DNA of 64,000 bases from NCBI GenBank assembly GCA_014529385.2, contig CM043944.1, positions 167,969,740 to 168,033,739 on the forward strand. Direction: 5' to 3'. This document shows positions 1-11,888 of this stretch, in pieces (the stretch's first letter is position 1; every line of letters starts with the position of its first letter). The notes beneath the pieces were generated by a model, which saw only the letters and a program-made list of their open reading frames with translations, made no database searches and was not told the DNA's origin. Source of the stretch: Adiantum capillus-veneris. Its lineage: Eukaryota; Streptophyta; Polypodiopsida; Polypodiales; Pteridaceae. Both the position numbers and the translations under genes were made by a program.

Positions 1-2246
1 GGGTATGACCCTGCTAATGATAAATCATTTCATAAGTGTTGTGGGTCATTCATTGGCATGTTCGCAATTGTGCTTTCAAAGAAAGAAGTTCTCAATCTAT
101 GAAGAGGTAGTAGATAAGTTCAACTTATCAAGTTGCTTACAATTTTCTTGACACGAATCTAACCAAGGAAGCCTCATTGCATGACAAAATGTTTTAACTA
201 TTCACATTGTTTTCATGTAGTTTAACACAAACAATGTCCTCTACCTTGCACAGTCGGACAATGCATGTACACGATTATCAAGGTAGTAGTGCAAACATTT
301 TAGAGTCCGTCAATCCTTTCTTTATTTTCGATCCGCTAAAGCTTCCTTTAATTTAAATTACCTACATGTTTTCCTATCATTGTACATGTTCAATAAATAC
401 ACATGCACTTCTTATTTATAGTTCGACAATGTAATCTCATAAATTGTTTATAGTTTTCAAATATTTTGTTCAACGTTACAATGTCTTTAATTTCATGTCT
501 ATTAAATTGTTCGTCATTAATAATGTTCCCGATAAACTTTTATAGCGATGCCAACCAAACAAGATTGATAGAACAAACTTCTATTAATTGTATTCAACAT
601 AGTTTTCCCAACAAACTTCTATAACGACGCCATGCCAACCAAGCAAGATTGTTTTGTTTCATAAAAGTATGATTAATATTTAAGATTTTTAAAATTTATT
701 CAAGAAAAGAACAATTCTTGTGCCAAAAAATTGTGAAGTACGAAAAGTGGATTTGGCGGCTATGGGGTTAATAGAAGGAGATACATTTGGAGAGTTTTCT
801 TGCATCAAACATGATAAAAGTCCAAGTCTAATGACGATTCCAAAAATCATAAATCCTAAAAGCAATCTATCTAAAAGTAATGTATTGAGATTGAACAAGA
901 ATGCTCTCAACAACTTTTTCAAGACAGGTCTCAAAGATGAAATAATTATCATATTAGTGTTGGTGTTTTCTGTTTTTGCCAAGCTTAAAATTTATTCCAA
1001 ATTCCATGACACTTTCATTTGATATGAAAGGTGGTCATCACGCGAGGCAAACCTGTCAGTAACTTTGCCTCATTCATCATATCACATGAGGGAGAGCTTC
1101 AAGCACAGTAGAACTAAGCAACCTACTTTGCAACTATGCTGACTTTGGCATAGTCCCCGTAGAAGCTATTAAATAAGCGGAAAAGCTGGTGTTTTTGTGG
1201 TGACCTGAATGCAACCCATGCGGAAACTCTCTTGTGTGAAGATGGGCCGCAATTACAGACGCTCCTTCTCCTCGGCCGACCTCCAAGTGCCAATTCAAGC
1301 AGCCTCCAAGTGGCGCGGTGACTTGCACAACAACCCACAACTGCACATCACGTGATGGTGTTGTGGCATGGCACAGTGGCCATTGAAGAAGAATAGTCAG
1401 GCATAATAATTATGCCGCTCGTGACCAAGCCCAAAAGAGTACAATTTGTTGTGTGATTCTCTTCTGGAGGGGGAATAAATGAATTCCAAGAAAGAATAAA
1501 TAGATCAAAGTTTGGAACAACTTTTTCAACACTACTCTTATCTATGGACAACGACAAATCTTCAACGTCTACAAAATTATCATTGTGTACAAAGCATATG
1601 ATCACAAATCAATGTTTTGAAGACAGTAGATTTAGCATCCCTTTAAAAACTAGTTTTGCTTGGTGGGCGTTTCTATAGAACATAGCAGGACATACGCAGA
1701 TTGACATCAAGCATCGTGCACTGAAGTAAACAAGCACAAAGTGCATTGGCAAATTTTTAAAAAAGAATTGCATATATGGTGAATGGTGACCTCTATAGTT
1801 GTCTGTAAAATCGTCCAATTTCACGGCGTTCTTTACAACTGTTTGGGCAATGAGACTAAGGCACTGCTCTTTGTCGTACATGTTCTAATATATTTTGAAG
1901 CGAAGTTGGTTACTTGCTTAGTTGGTTGTGATAGTATCACATCGGATTTTGTTATGAAACACAAGCGGATGAGTAGGACCAATTGATAGGCAACAACATC
2001 AGCTTAGCTTGCAACAACTTGATGAGCATTCGGACGAAGCAAGTTGTGTCCCATAGGATTGACTATACAACAAAGGGCTACTAAAGGGGGTAATTGAATC
2101 GAGCAATCATTCTCCTGAAATCCTTCTCCCTAACCTACTTTGGTAGTGGTTTGCATATTGCCATTCAACCAGGTAGTATCTCCCATTCAATCTTTAGAGA
2201 GGGGACCCGTCTTACTCTAAATCAAGCATAGTCAATTTTTCCTTAT
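1..2246. other. AT-rich intergenic DNA, no gene supported
   Basis: No reading frame here has a recognisable domain, usable codon bias or convincing splice sites. The frames at 689-1022 overlap on both strands and look like chance frames. A more GC-rich island at about 1200-1350 has overlapping short minus-strand frames with no motif I recognise. The stretch may be decayed repeat DNA. Confidence 0.5.

Positions 2247-2332
<86 letters not shown>
2247..2332. repeat. Compound microsatellite (CT)n(CA)n(GA)n
   Basis: About 86 bp made of three adjoining dinucleotide runs: CT, then CA, then GA. The outer two runs are complementary and could form a hairpin with the CA run in the loop. Confidence 0.95.
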
Positions 2333-2334
<2 letters not shown>

Positions 2335-3821
2335 TGTTGTCTTGGCTGTCGATCACAAAATCTGGTGCAAAATGTATCCAAGGAGGAAAACACAGGAATA
2401 AAGGGTTGTCTTCATACTAAAGAATGATTATTTAGAGGAGAACATTGGGCTGCAATATATAAAATGCATTGCCAAACAAGCCTATATAAAGATTGGCATC
2501 AACCACCTAGGAATAAAGTAAACATATATAGAATGCATTGAGTACTGCAATACATAAGTTGAACTGCCCAACTATGAGAAAAGAAGTGTGTTTCTATTTG
2601 GTAAATAGATATGATGGTAAGGAATAGGGTTTAAGCAACTTAATCATTTTGCTTAAATCCTACTCCTTAACCTACTTTGGTATATAAAAATGATGATCGA
2701 AATTGAGGATGTACTAGTGAGGAAAGCATGTAGCTAAACTGGCATTGGCAATCTATCAACATATCCTTTGTATCTATCCCTGCGATCATCATGCTCTCTG
2801 TGAATCCTTAAAATTTAATCTCTCAAATAATCCCCACGACATTACCGCGTGGGGAGGACTCCAAGGTCGCGCATCGATTGCATTGGCGGAATAGTTGAAT
2901 GACGATTTAAGTTTGAGAGGAGACGGAGGAAAAGGGGAGGGCAAGCCTGAGGGTGGAAATGCGCCATGACGAGGCCATGTTGGGTAGAGCCTGCCCTGCT
3001 CATTGTCGTCAACGTCGACACGCGCTGAGATGATGAGTTTCGATAACATACGTAATAATATCAAAAGCAAGCTTGACCATCGATTCAGGTCCAAGACAAT
3101 GGCCTAGATCTTCTAAGCAATCGCGTCTGAAAGAAAAAAGGCTCATTCGGCTTACCAAGAAAATATTTAACTGAATGATATTCATGTGCATATCCAAGAT
3201 GAAACTCAAAATCAAAATCAAAATAACCTTTATTTTTGAACTCATAAATATTAAATAGCAGATGATTGATTAACCAAAATAGCAAACGTATTATTCTAAA
3301 GCATTTGTAAAAACAATAAGGAGGTTGTCACACCACGAGAGTAATATACATAAAGTGAAGAAAACGCCATGGCAATCAATTGATTTGAGGTACACTAGAA
3401 CCACGAAAAGCCTAGAGAAGAAAGTCTTTTTATGGATGCAACAAGAGCAACCACCACCAAAACGGAATCACCCTTTTTTCATTGTGATCAGAGTTGTGGA
3501 AAATTGACCATTTCTTGGGCCATGATGGATAGAGGTGCGAAGAAAAACAAAGAAAAAAATATATTGATGAGCTAAATTTACTCGCTTGAAGTAAAATTAT
3601 TGCAAAATAAGATTGGTGCTCTCTTACATCTTTGAATACAATACATTCATAACAAGACATTGAGTGTCACAGAATTATTAAAAAACATATTGCAGATTGC
3701 AAAGAATTGTAAAAAATTATTAAATTGTGATTGGCAATATGTCACAAACCTACTTCTTAAATTTGTCACGGCGTGTCTGTGTCAAGGTCAAGAAATTGTG
3801 AGGGAAGCTCACAAGGGTCTG

Positions 3822-3823
<2 letters not shown>
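2333..3823. other. Intergenic DNA, no gene supported
   Basis: Short frames only. A GC-richer patch near 2790-3040 gives a proline-rich minus-strand frame of about 100 codons, but it has no recognised domain and no clear splice partners. Confidence 0.45.

Positions 3824-3854
<31 letters not shown>
3824..3854. repeat. (GA)n microsatellite
   Basis: A run of about 15 GA units. Confidence 0.95.
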
Positions 3855-3856
<2 letters not shown>

Positions 3857-3965
3857 CAAGCAGCCCACAGATTTGTCATTAGGCGGGTGATCGGTGACAG
3901 CTACTTCATCACAAGAAGTTTTGGACAAATTCTCACAATAATTCCCACATTATGACTTACCTCAG

Positions 3966-4131
3966 CATCATGTGCTTCTGTGAGGGAGGCACGGCATACC
4001 TAGCTAGGTACGATAGCCCCAGGTACGATTGGGGGCAGGGTACTGCCGGCCCAGTGGGGGGCCGGTGATCCCCTGCCCCCAATCGTACCGAGCTAGGTAT
4101 GCTGTGCCTCCCGAGCAAAAGCTCATGATGT
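3966..4131. repeat. GC-rich foldback (MITE-like hairpin)
   Basis: The left arm starts with catcatg and contains gggaggcacggcatacctag and gattgggggcaggg. The right arm (about 4060-4131) carries the reverse complement of these blocks with few mismatches. The loop is short and made of ggccc/gggcc blocks near 4045-4060. A small internal duplication (aggtacgat twice, 4005-4030) lengthens the left arm. The arms pair over most of about 70 bp, so a transcript would fold into a long hairpin. No transposase gene is present. A clear target duplication was not found, so a MITE or foldback element is inferred. A hairpin-precursor RNA is also possible. Confidence 0.7.
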
Positions 4132-4802
4132 TATGCTTTGTATGAAAAACATTGAACAAGGCTCCCTTTTCTTACATGAGAAATTATAAATCTTCTTCTG
4201 CATCAAGCCAGCGACAGCGGTCATGCTCGCATCAACAGAATCGCAGCTACGGCCATACATTATGTGCACAACAGCATTCGTTCACAAGTGTTCGACTCTC
4301 CATGTGCACACTATGTTCTGCAACCCAGCTTGGAGAAGCATGTTCCACACATCTAGTAGAAGGTACCATCAATGTTAAATCAAGAGTATACCAAAAGAAT
4401 TCTCGAAAATCCATGTCAAAGACAAACAAATCTAGTTGATAAAGGGATAAGGCAATGGGCCAACTGCGCCATCATTCCACGTTTCAGAAATATGGAAGTC
4501 TTAGAAAAAAAAATCTTCAAATTATATGCTATGAATTTAACCCACACCCATGAGTTAGCACAAGTCCAATATAAACCATGTACTAGACCTCAATTCACAC
4601 AAAGCATTCAAGTCAAGGGAGAGCCTCATTGGGGACATTCTTTACAAACATCCATTGACTACTTGCTCACAAAACGAAGCACATCATTCAGATGATGCAG
4701 AAACACATATAACCACCAGACACCATTGGAAGTGGCCTTGAGAATCAGTCCAGGTTAGTAGACCTAAACGACGACCGACCTAGCTTTCCTATCCTACTCT
4801 GA
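4132..4802. other. Region downstream of the DUF4057 gene
   Basis: This is the 3' side of the minus-strand gene and probably holds its 3' UTR and polyadenylation site, which cannot be placed with confidence. The open frames here (4152-4439, 4372-4695) overlap each other and have no recognisable domain. Confidence 0.4.
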
Positions 4803-6532
4803 CTACACAAGGGCGATGCTACTCTCACCACCAGGAGGCTTTCGAATACCCCCAAGATGGTCTCTACTGCTAGGCTTCTCATCGGCAAAGATGTCATTGC
4901 CTGTTATCTCTTTGCGTTTGGCAGCACTGAGTGTCTTTTCTGCCAATGTTAGAGGGGCATCCTCTTTAAATATATCGTTGCCGGAGAGCTCGGCAGCCTT
5001 GTATGCATTGGTCTTCTTTGCCGAGAGTTCGACGTCCTCATCTCCGAATGCAGCAAGAGTCGAACCCATAAACTGCACAAAACACAAGTTTCAATTGGTT
5101 AATTGTGGGTTGAATTGCACAGAATCAGCTTTAAACGATCACCATCTGCATTTAGCAGCAAGCCTTTCTGACAATGCAAGCATAGAGACCAGATCAGAAA
5201 AAGCTTTCCTCAATTACACTCACAAACTCAAAACTGAGAATTGCATAGTTTATGATGAGTCCATAACAGAGAGACTTACTTGCAACCACTGACAATGCAC
5301 AACACTAAGCACCGGCTCTATGGTCACATCAATGACAAAAATACAAATTTACCATAAGAACTCGCTTGCCTGCTAGATAAATTCCTGCCTATATCACTGG
5401 AGTCGCCAACCCTCTAGAAACATCTAGTCACAAACTAGCATGACAACGTCACAAAGACACCATAAAATGACAGAATGGGATGTTCCTATACTAGACACTA
5501 TCTTCATAGAAACAGCAAAAGGATACATGCTACATTCATTAAAATGACCAAGGCTACCCATACCTTAGACAAAGAATCTCTTTGAGGGGTTGAGCCTTCT
5601 GCATTTTCAAGATTATGCGCAAGATATCTGGGCTGCACTTCAGCAGGAGGTGCAAAAATATTGCTTCCCACCAACTCCTTGACCTTGGCCGTTGAGGTCG
5701 GTTTCCTGGATGGGGTTTCCTCTAAAGGTGCCTCAAGAGTTCCACTAAGCTCCCTCTGCTTGGCAACCTCTGGCAGGGACGTCGGCTTTTTTGGTGAGAT
5801 AGAGCCTTCCTCTCCGAAAGAAATTTGACTGACACCAGCTGGCTGGAAGAGGAAAAAAAACAAGTTAACCTGGGCAGCACCAGCAATTAAAGAGGGATAC
5901 TTCTTGAAACCCTAAATACACTCAATCTTTGACCCAAAAATGCAAGCATCGAGTAAAATTATCAAACTGCACATACATTAGCTAGACAAAATAGGGCCAT
6001 GAAAGAGTGACATCTTGAAAAGAAAAGAATCCTTTCAAACCTTGTGAGCACGTGCAATCAACTTTTCTGCAGCTGGCAGCCCATTCTCGTCAAGATCAGC
6101 ATCCTGAGCAAAGATGCCACTGCCACTCATCTCCTTTTTCTTGAGCTCAGAGTTGGGTCTCCTGAAATGAACCCCCAAAACCAGAGCAACACATAAGATC
6201 TCACTTAAACGAGTGAAAACGACAAAGCACATCGCAAAACATTACTTCTTCTGCAGGGCTTCAGCTTCCTCTGGAGTCAAGGCTGTGCCTAGTAGTATGG
6301 CCCCAATGCCACTGGTTGGCTGCACAAAAAATTCCCGGAGTACTGTTAAGCTTTTGTTGAGCTTGCTCCAGCTCTTTCAACATAAAACAAGATGGCTCTT
6401 TGGATTCTCAAACTTCACGTTTTAACATGCTTCACGTACACTGAGCACTTTTCTTGCAAATTCAAGGGAGGACTTACATCCGGATGAGACTTCATTGCAG
6501 TTCAGTGACTGCACACATAGGTGTGTGGGTAG

Positions 6533-6572
<40 letters not shown>

Positions 6573-7087
6573 GCACGCACACAGGCGGGCGTGTCTGAGC
6601 ACGCGCACATGCAAGCATGAAGGGGCGACCCATGGATTAACAATTCACAAATTGCACACCCACAGACCTTGCGCACATGCAAGCATGAAGGGGCGACCAT
6701 GGATTAACAATTCACAAATTGCACACCCACAGAGCTCCCTTGCCTACAAGGGAGCAATGAACCTGAGCTTAGAATAGCAGGGCACGCTGGCGCTGCGTGG
6801 AAATTAAAGACCCATCTGTGGATCTTGAGCAAAATTCTAGACAGAGCTTCACATCTGAAGCTGCTGTCAGGAAGATACCTCCCTGTGTAAATAATCCTTT
6901 GAACAACTCAATCGAGCTCAAAGTGCCCACATTTCGATTTGCACTCGCACTGAGAGGAAGCTGAAGCACGAGAAGTAGTTATTACCTGTTGCCGCACGGG
7001 GGTGTGATTGGCCGGCTGCATGGGCTCCTCTGGCCATCGCAGAAGGTCGAAGGTAGAAGGGGCCTTGGACGATTTCGGGGCTGACAT
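4803..7087 (-). CDS. DUF4057 family protein, five exons, 281 aa
   Basis: The coding exons are 7087-6986, 6319-6246, 6161-6041, 5842-5564 and 5072-4803. All introns are GT-AG, and the frame stays open across every joint to the TAG at 4803-4805. The ATG at 7087 opens MSAPKSSKAPSTFDLLRWPE, matching the serine/threonine-rich start followed by DLL-W typical of the plant DUF4057 family (Arabidopsis At1g35780/At1g78150-like). Family motifs follow in order: EMSGSGIF (exon 3), FGEEGSISPKKPTSL and AKQRELSGTL, ELVGSNIFAPP (exon 4), then ELSGNDIF, EITGNDIFADE, and the C-terminal RKPPGGESSISLV-type tail, here RKPPGGESSIALV (exon 5). The repeated [ED]-[LI]-x-G-x-x-IF unit occurs four times. The protein is hydrophilic, with no signal peptide or membrane segment, and resembles HN1/Jupiter-type small proteins. 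Its biochemical role is not established. All five exons look intact, so the gene is probably functional. The length seems slightly short for the family. Confidence 0.93.
6535..6570. repeat. (TG)n microsatellite in intron 1
   Basis: About 18 TG units inside the first intron of the DUF4057 gene, followed by a purine/pyrimidine-alternating CACGCACACA stretch. Confidence 0.95.
6603..6732. repeat. 68-bp tandem duplication in intron 1
   Basis: The unit starting gcgcacatgcaagcatgaag occurs at 6603-6665 and again at 6671-6732. The two copies are nearly identical, with one single-base length difference in the ccc run. It lies wholly inside intron 1 and leaves the exons untouched. Confidence 0.95.
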
Positions 7088-7370
7088 TGCTCTCAAGCTG
7101 ATCCACAAGCACGCAGAATCCAAACAACAAGAGAAAGAAACGTCGGAGAACACAGAAGCAGAGAGCTCGGGTATGGAGCTGAAGCAGCGCACACCCACCT
7201 GTAAAAACAAAATGAAGCGACAGGGAGAAGAAAGAAAGGAAGCTTGGCGGAGGGGGAAAGCTATGGCAAGAGAGGCCAAAGCAAAGAAGGAGGAGGCCCT
7301 CTCGCGTCGTTGCACTCTTCTTTGTGCTGACAAAAGCTTAGTTCCTCTCTCTCACACACACAGTCTCTCA
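7088..7370 (-). promoter_or_regulatory. Probable 5' UTR and core promoter of the DUF4057 gene
   Basis: The sequence upstream of the ATG at 7087 is rich in CT/GA on the coding strand, including a CA/CT run at 7345-7375, a common feature of plant core promoters and leaders. No clear TATA box was found, so the start site cannot be fixed. The opposite-strand frame at 7008-7385 has no domain and is probably a shadow of leader and exon 1. Confidence 0.5.
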
Positions 7371-7411
7371 CACGCACTTTGGTGACTTTGGACCCCATTG
7401 GAGGAAGATGA

Positions 7412-7421
7412 TGACGTGTCA
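7412..7421. promoter_or_regulatory. Palindromic ACGT element (bZIP-type site)
   Basis: The core tgacgtgtca sits in a larger near-palindrome gatgatgacgtgtcatcatg (7407-7426), about 325 bp upstream of the DUF4057 start codon. The ACGT core with TGAC flanks fits known plant bZIP binding sites. Function is inferred from the motif only. Confidence 0.55.
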
Positions 7422-7473
7422 TCATGTGAGCCGTCCGGGGTAAACCTAGTCCACACCGTCCGATGCGCTCTTC

Positions 7474-7481
7474 TTTGGCGC
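7474..7481. promoter_or_regulatory. E2F-like site TTTGGCGC
   Basis: Matches the E2F consensus TTTSSCGC, about 390 bp upstream of the DUF4057 start codon. A single 8-base match could be chance. Confidence 0.35.
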
Positions 7482-7500
7482 GGCCAAGGCCCTGGTTTAA

Positions 7501-8375
7501 AAATGCACTAAATCAGGATATGCGTTAAAATCCGCTCCATTGATAGCTAGGCCCCCCCCCCCAAAAGGCTTTTTCTCAACGTTTTAGGGCCTACCCCACA
7601 CCCATACCAGCCCTACACAATCCCCTGATGCTTGGACAACACCCTCTCTTCAAATTATCAAGGTTCAAATGAGGACATCAAACTTCTTTCACAATTCACA
7701 ATCATGATTTGCAAGCTTCAATTCTCTTGCATATTTGTGTCCCATGCCACACTTTCATAGACTTGGATCAAGGTTGCCTTGAATCCATGTTCTATTGGGT
7801 GAGTAGAGTTACACACACATCCCTCAAAGCTATCAAGCCAATCTTCAAAGCAATCTTCCAAGCTCAACAGTTTCAACACTCCACACAACCGGCTCTTTCT
7901 TGAGCCAATGATGTTTCTACAGATTGTGTTTAATGGCCAATCAATGAGACATAGGCTCTCATTCGACATACGCCGCGTTGCAAACATGCACATGAAAGAG
8001 AGAATGTAACATTAGAACCGATCGATAGGGTTCGCCTCTTCCATAATACTCTCACCGGCATGCAAGAAAAGCACCCAAATCATTACTTGACAGAGTTGGC
8101 TTGCTAGCTTTGATGTCAGAGAGATTAATTCAATTGCATATCTTGACTTACTACAATCTACAGAAGTATAGCCAGTCATGTCTTGATTGGCTTGAAAAAA
8201 ATTCCACCTTCTCTCTTTATTTTCTATAGCAAACTAGTAGGTCTCCCCAATCTCAGAAAAAGGAAAAATGTTGCAAAAGCATCAAGATTCTAAAAATTTA
8301 TGAAGGTTGTGATTTTGGAAGGTCATGAAGCATATGGATAGTCGCACATGGCTATGAACGGGTGTGTGTAACGAG

Positions 8376-8376
<1 letters not shown>
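7501..8376. other. Intergenic DNA upstream of the DUF4057 gene
   Basis: No coding signal seen. It contains a poly-C run near 7552-7563. The remainder is AT-rich unique-looking sequence. Confidence 0.45.
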
Positions 8377-8429
<53 letters not shown>

Positions 8430-8495
8430 CTGCTTTGTAGAGAGAGAGAGAGAGTCACTGCTTTGTAGAGAGAGGGAGAACCACTGCTTCGTATA
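8377..8495. repeat. (GA)n tract ending in a small minisatellite
   Basis: A GA run of about 50 bp is followed by three units of the form GA-run plus tcactgctttgta. The last unit is slightly changed (ccactgcttcgta). Confidence 0.9.
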
Positions 8496-8649
8496 GTCAT
8501 GTTATTTTAACCTTGAAACTTAAGGTTCCAATGAACTTATAATTGTGGGTCTTTTCACGTTAGTTTTGTAAAGGTTGAAATTTTATGTGAACCATCTTGG
8601 ATATTTTTTCTAAAATGATAATGGAACGTACAAGTAAAGAGAGAGCACT

Positions 8650-9280
8650 CACTTGATGTGTAAGAAGTCCCTTGAGCATCCAATAAAAAACAAGTGTAGG
8701 GCAGGGTGCCCTGATGCTTTCCAAGATATGTGTCCGATGTGGGTGGAATTCGTCGACCTCCCATTGTGGTTGAGAAGCAACTTACAAGACCTACCAACAA
8801 CCCTAAGTACCCCTTTGTTTGTACCATCCAACATAGTGGTAGGTATTGCTACCAATAAGGTGTGTATTTGATGGGATCTCAAAAAGCCCCAGCCAAAGAA
8901 TCTTGTACTCAATGTGGGGGATGGTCTTAAGGTCGTTCCCCTAAACTTTGGCACTTTCTTTGGTGGATGCTTCAACTGCAACAAGTTTGGGCACTTTGCT
9001 AGGTCTTGCCCAGCTGCTTTGTTCACGACCCTAGGTCCAATGATTGGGCAAAAAGTCATGCCAGCAACGCACCAGACGAATAGTGAAGTTGAGACTCCTA
9101 CACATAAGGATATTGAGAAAGCATAGGAAGATGGGCTGCCTAATAGTAGTGAGGAAACCCTTGGAAATATGGGGAAACCCATCAAAGTCCATCTTAGCAA
9201 TGGAAACGCCATCCTGGATATTGTTTCACGTCCGCTGCCCTAAAAGAAAAGTCACCCCCCATGTTGCAGAAGATTGTTCT
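8650..9280 (+). pseudogene. LINE ORF1-like (DUF4283/zinc-knuckle) fragment, 5' part
   Basis: The frame at 8653-8871 has PMWVEFVDLPLWL and an LPTTL segment, as in the DUF4283 domain of plant LINE ORF1 proteins. In the next frame a CX2CX4HX4C zinc knuckle, CFNCNKFGHFARSC, lies at 8968-9009. In LINEs this protein binds element RNA and packages it for target-primed reverse transcription. Here it is broken by stops and frameshifts (stop near 8869, another at 9124). It ends where element A begins at 9281, and LINE sequence resumes after 15467, so A inserted into this LINE. Confidence 0.7.
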
Positions 9281-9443
9281 TGTAAGGCCAAGGGCAACCC
9301 ACGGAGTCACGAACCTAGGCCAAGGGCCTATACACCTTGGATTGCGGACTATGGATCCAAATGGACAAGGTCTATGAGTCGTATGGTCTATATATAGGGT
9401 GGTAGGAAGGAGGATCTCCCAAGTAATCTCTTAGGTTCTTAGA
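9281..9443 (+). repeat. 5' LTR of element A
   Basis: 163 bp, very short for this class. It contains tctatatatagggtgg, a likely TATA box, near 9390-9404. Confidence 0.88.
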
Positions 9444-9462
9444 TCGTTATCAAGAGCAAAGT
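9444..9462 (+). other. Primer binding site-like sequence of element A
   Basis: The sequence cgttatcaagagcaaag resembles the initiator-Met tRNA primer site TGGTATCAGAGC with one added base. It lies directly after the LTR. Confidence 0.55.
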
Positions 9463-10395
<933 letters not shown>

Positions 10396-10548
10396 ATGTT
10401 GAAGATAGGTATCTTCTATTCTCTTGCTAGCACAGCACACACCGCCATGGATTCGGACATTAATATGAATCATGCATTTGATTTTGAGCACTCTATGCCA
10501 AATCCACATGATGTTGCCCCACGATTGGATACACTCATGGAGAGTACC

Positions 10549-11012
10549 TGCGCGGCACTAGGCGCGGATGATAGTTGTGAGTTGCTTGATATACAAGAGT
10601 TTCGTTCCATGCAAACGTGTATGTCTGTGATGGAGAAAAAATTTGCAAGTCAGAATGACAATGTTACTAAATTATCAAACTTGTTAGTGCAATATATGCA
10701 ACAATAGGCCAAGGGCCCTCTTGATACACATATGCCAAAGTAAGGCTCCAATCAGGGACAGGGTCCCCCTCCAGATTCTCTGCACGGCACTAGGTGCGGA
10801 TGATAGCCATGAGTTGCTTGATATACAAGAGTTTCATGCCATGCAAACACGTATGTCTGTGATGGAGAAAATTCTTGCAAGTTAGAATGACAATGTTACT
10901 AAATTATCAAACTTAGTAGTGCAATATATGCAATAGTAGGTCAAGGGCCCTGCTGATACACATATGCCAGAGCAAGGCTCCAATCAGGGACATGGTCCCC
11001 CTCTGGATTCTC
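10549..11012 (+). repeat. 232-bp tandem duplication inside gag of element A
   Basis: The unit starts tgcgcggcactaggcgcgga at 10549 and recurs as tgcacggcactaggtgcgga at 10781. The copies differ by scattered substitutions. 232 is not a multiple of three, so the duplication shifts the reading frame. Confidence 0.9.
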
Positions 11013-11101
11013 TACAGTCTCTCAGCCAAAAAGAGGTGGACGATTTGTTGAAAGATACAAAACCGCCGACTTTTAATGGAAAGAAAAGGGAACACGATAA
11101 A

Positions 11102-11888
11102 TGTTAAGTATGGAGCCTGATTTACCCTTGTAATTTTCTGTGGTAAAAGCGCACATTTGTAAGGCCCCCATTATGAGGAGAAGCCATCGTGCGTGAAGGA
11201 AAATCACTCACCGGAAACCAAATTTTTCATGGACAAGAATCAGGGGCAACTTTAAAGGCCTCGGGGGCGGAGGCCCCCGAGACTTTTTTTTCGCCGGAAT
11301 ATTATGGCCAGAGGGCGGCCGGAAAGTGGTCGGAAAACAACCGGTCGGTTGGCCGGTGGCCGGTAGTCAATGGCCGATGGCCGGTGGTCGGAAGTCAATG
11401 GCCGGTGGCCGGTGGTCAGAAGTCAATGGCCGGTGGCCGGTGGCCGAATTCAAAAGTGGACTTGTCTTCTCAAGGGCGGCCACACATGGGCGGATTGGAG
11501 GGTCCGATTTGGACTTATTCGCACAAGGGCGGCTACACATGGCTGTCTCTCATAAGAGAGGGCAGCCCTTTTGGCCTATAAAAGGAGGCCATTTCTACAC
11601 ACATTTCATAGTGTGAAGTTGATGCAACAAGGTGAGTGTGAGGTGGTGAGAGTGAAGCAAGGCGGGAGCTCCATTAAGGGTATAATCCCTTTGTAAACTA
11701 CTTCTTGTTTTGAAGTACTAAAGCCATTGAGTGGCTGCTTTCCTGTGGACGTAGCCCACATTGGGTGAACCACGTATATCGTGTGTACTCTCTCTCTCTC
11801 TACTCTATAATCTCGTGTATATAAATCTGTCTCTCTCCATTAAGTAATCTACTCAATTATCTATTTAGCTACGTCTTATTTCCTAACA
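11102..11888 (+). mobile_element. Solo LTR, Copia-like, inserted in element A gag
   Basis: A 787-bp sequence starts TGTTAAG and ends CTAACA. It is flanked by the perfect duplication ataaa (11097-11101 and 11889-11893). Removing it with one ataaa rejoins the gag frame (REHDK|DAMNIF). It has a TATA box (tataaaag, 11577-11584) and the phrase gtggacgtagcccacattgg followed by gaaccacgta, which resembles plant Copia LTRs. No internal region remains, so it formed by LTR-LTR recombination. Confidence 0.93.
11330..11450 (+). repeat. Degenerate minisatellite in the solo LTR
   Basis: Repeats of ggccggtggccggtggtc and agtcaatggccggtgg, about 30 bp per unit, four or more copies, GC-rich. Confidence 0.85.

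Noticed and set aside
689-1022. Overlapping frames of about 100 codons on both strands
   Set aside because: No domain, AT-rich composition, and the frames are mutual antisense shadows.
4816-5292. 158-codon plus-strand frame
   Set aside because: It is antisense to exon 5 of the DUF4057 gene, which explains its openness.
6908-7333. 141-codon minus-strand frame without introns
   Set aside because: It includes exon 1 of the DUF4057 gene, but its start and end do not fit the family. The spliced model from 7087 fits better.
8649-9212. 187-codon minus-strand frame
   Set aside because: Antisense to the LINE ORF1 fragment, which has a clear zinc knuckle on the plus strand.
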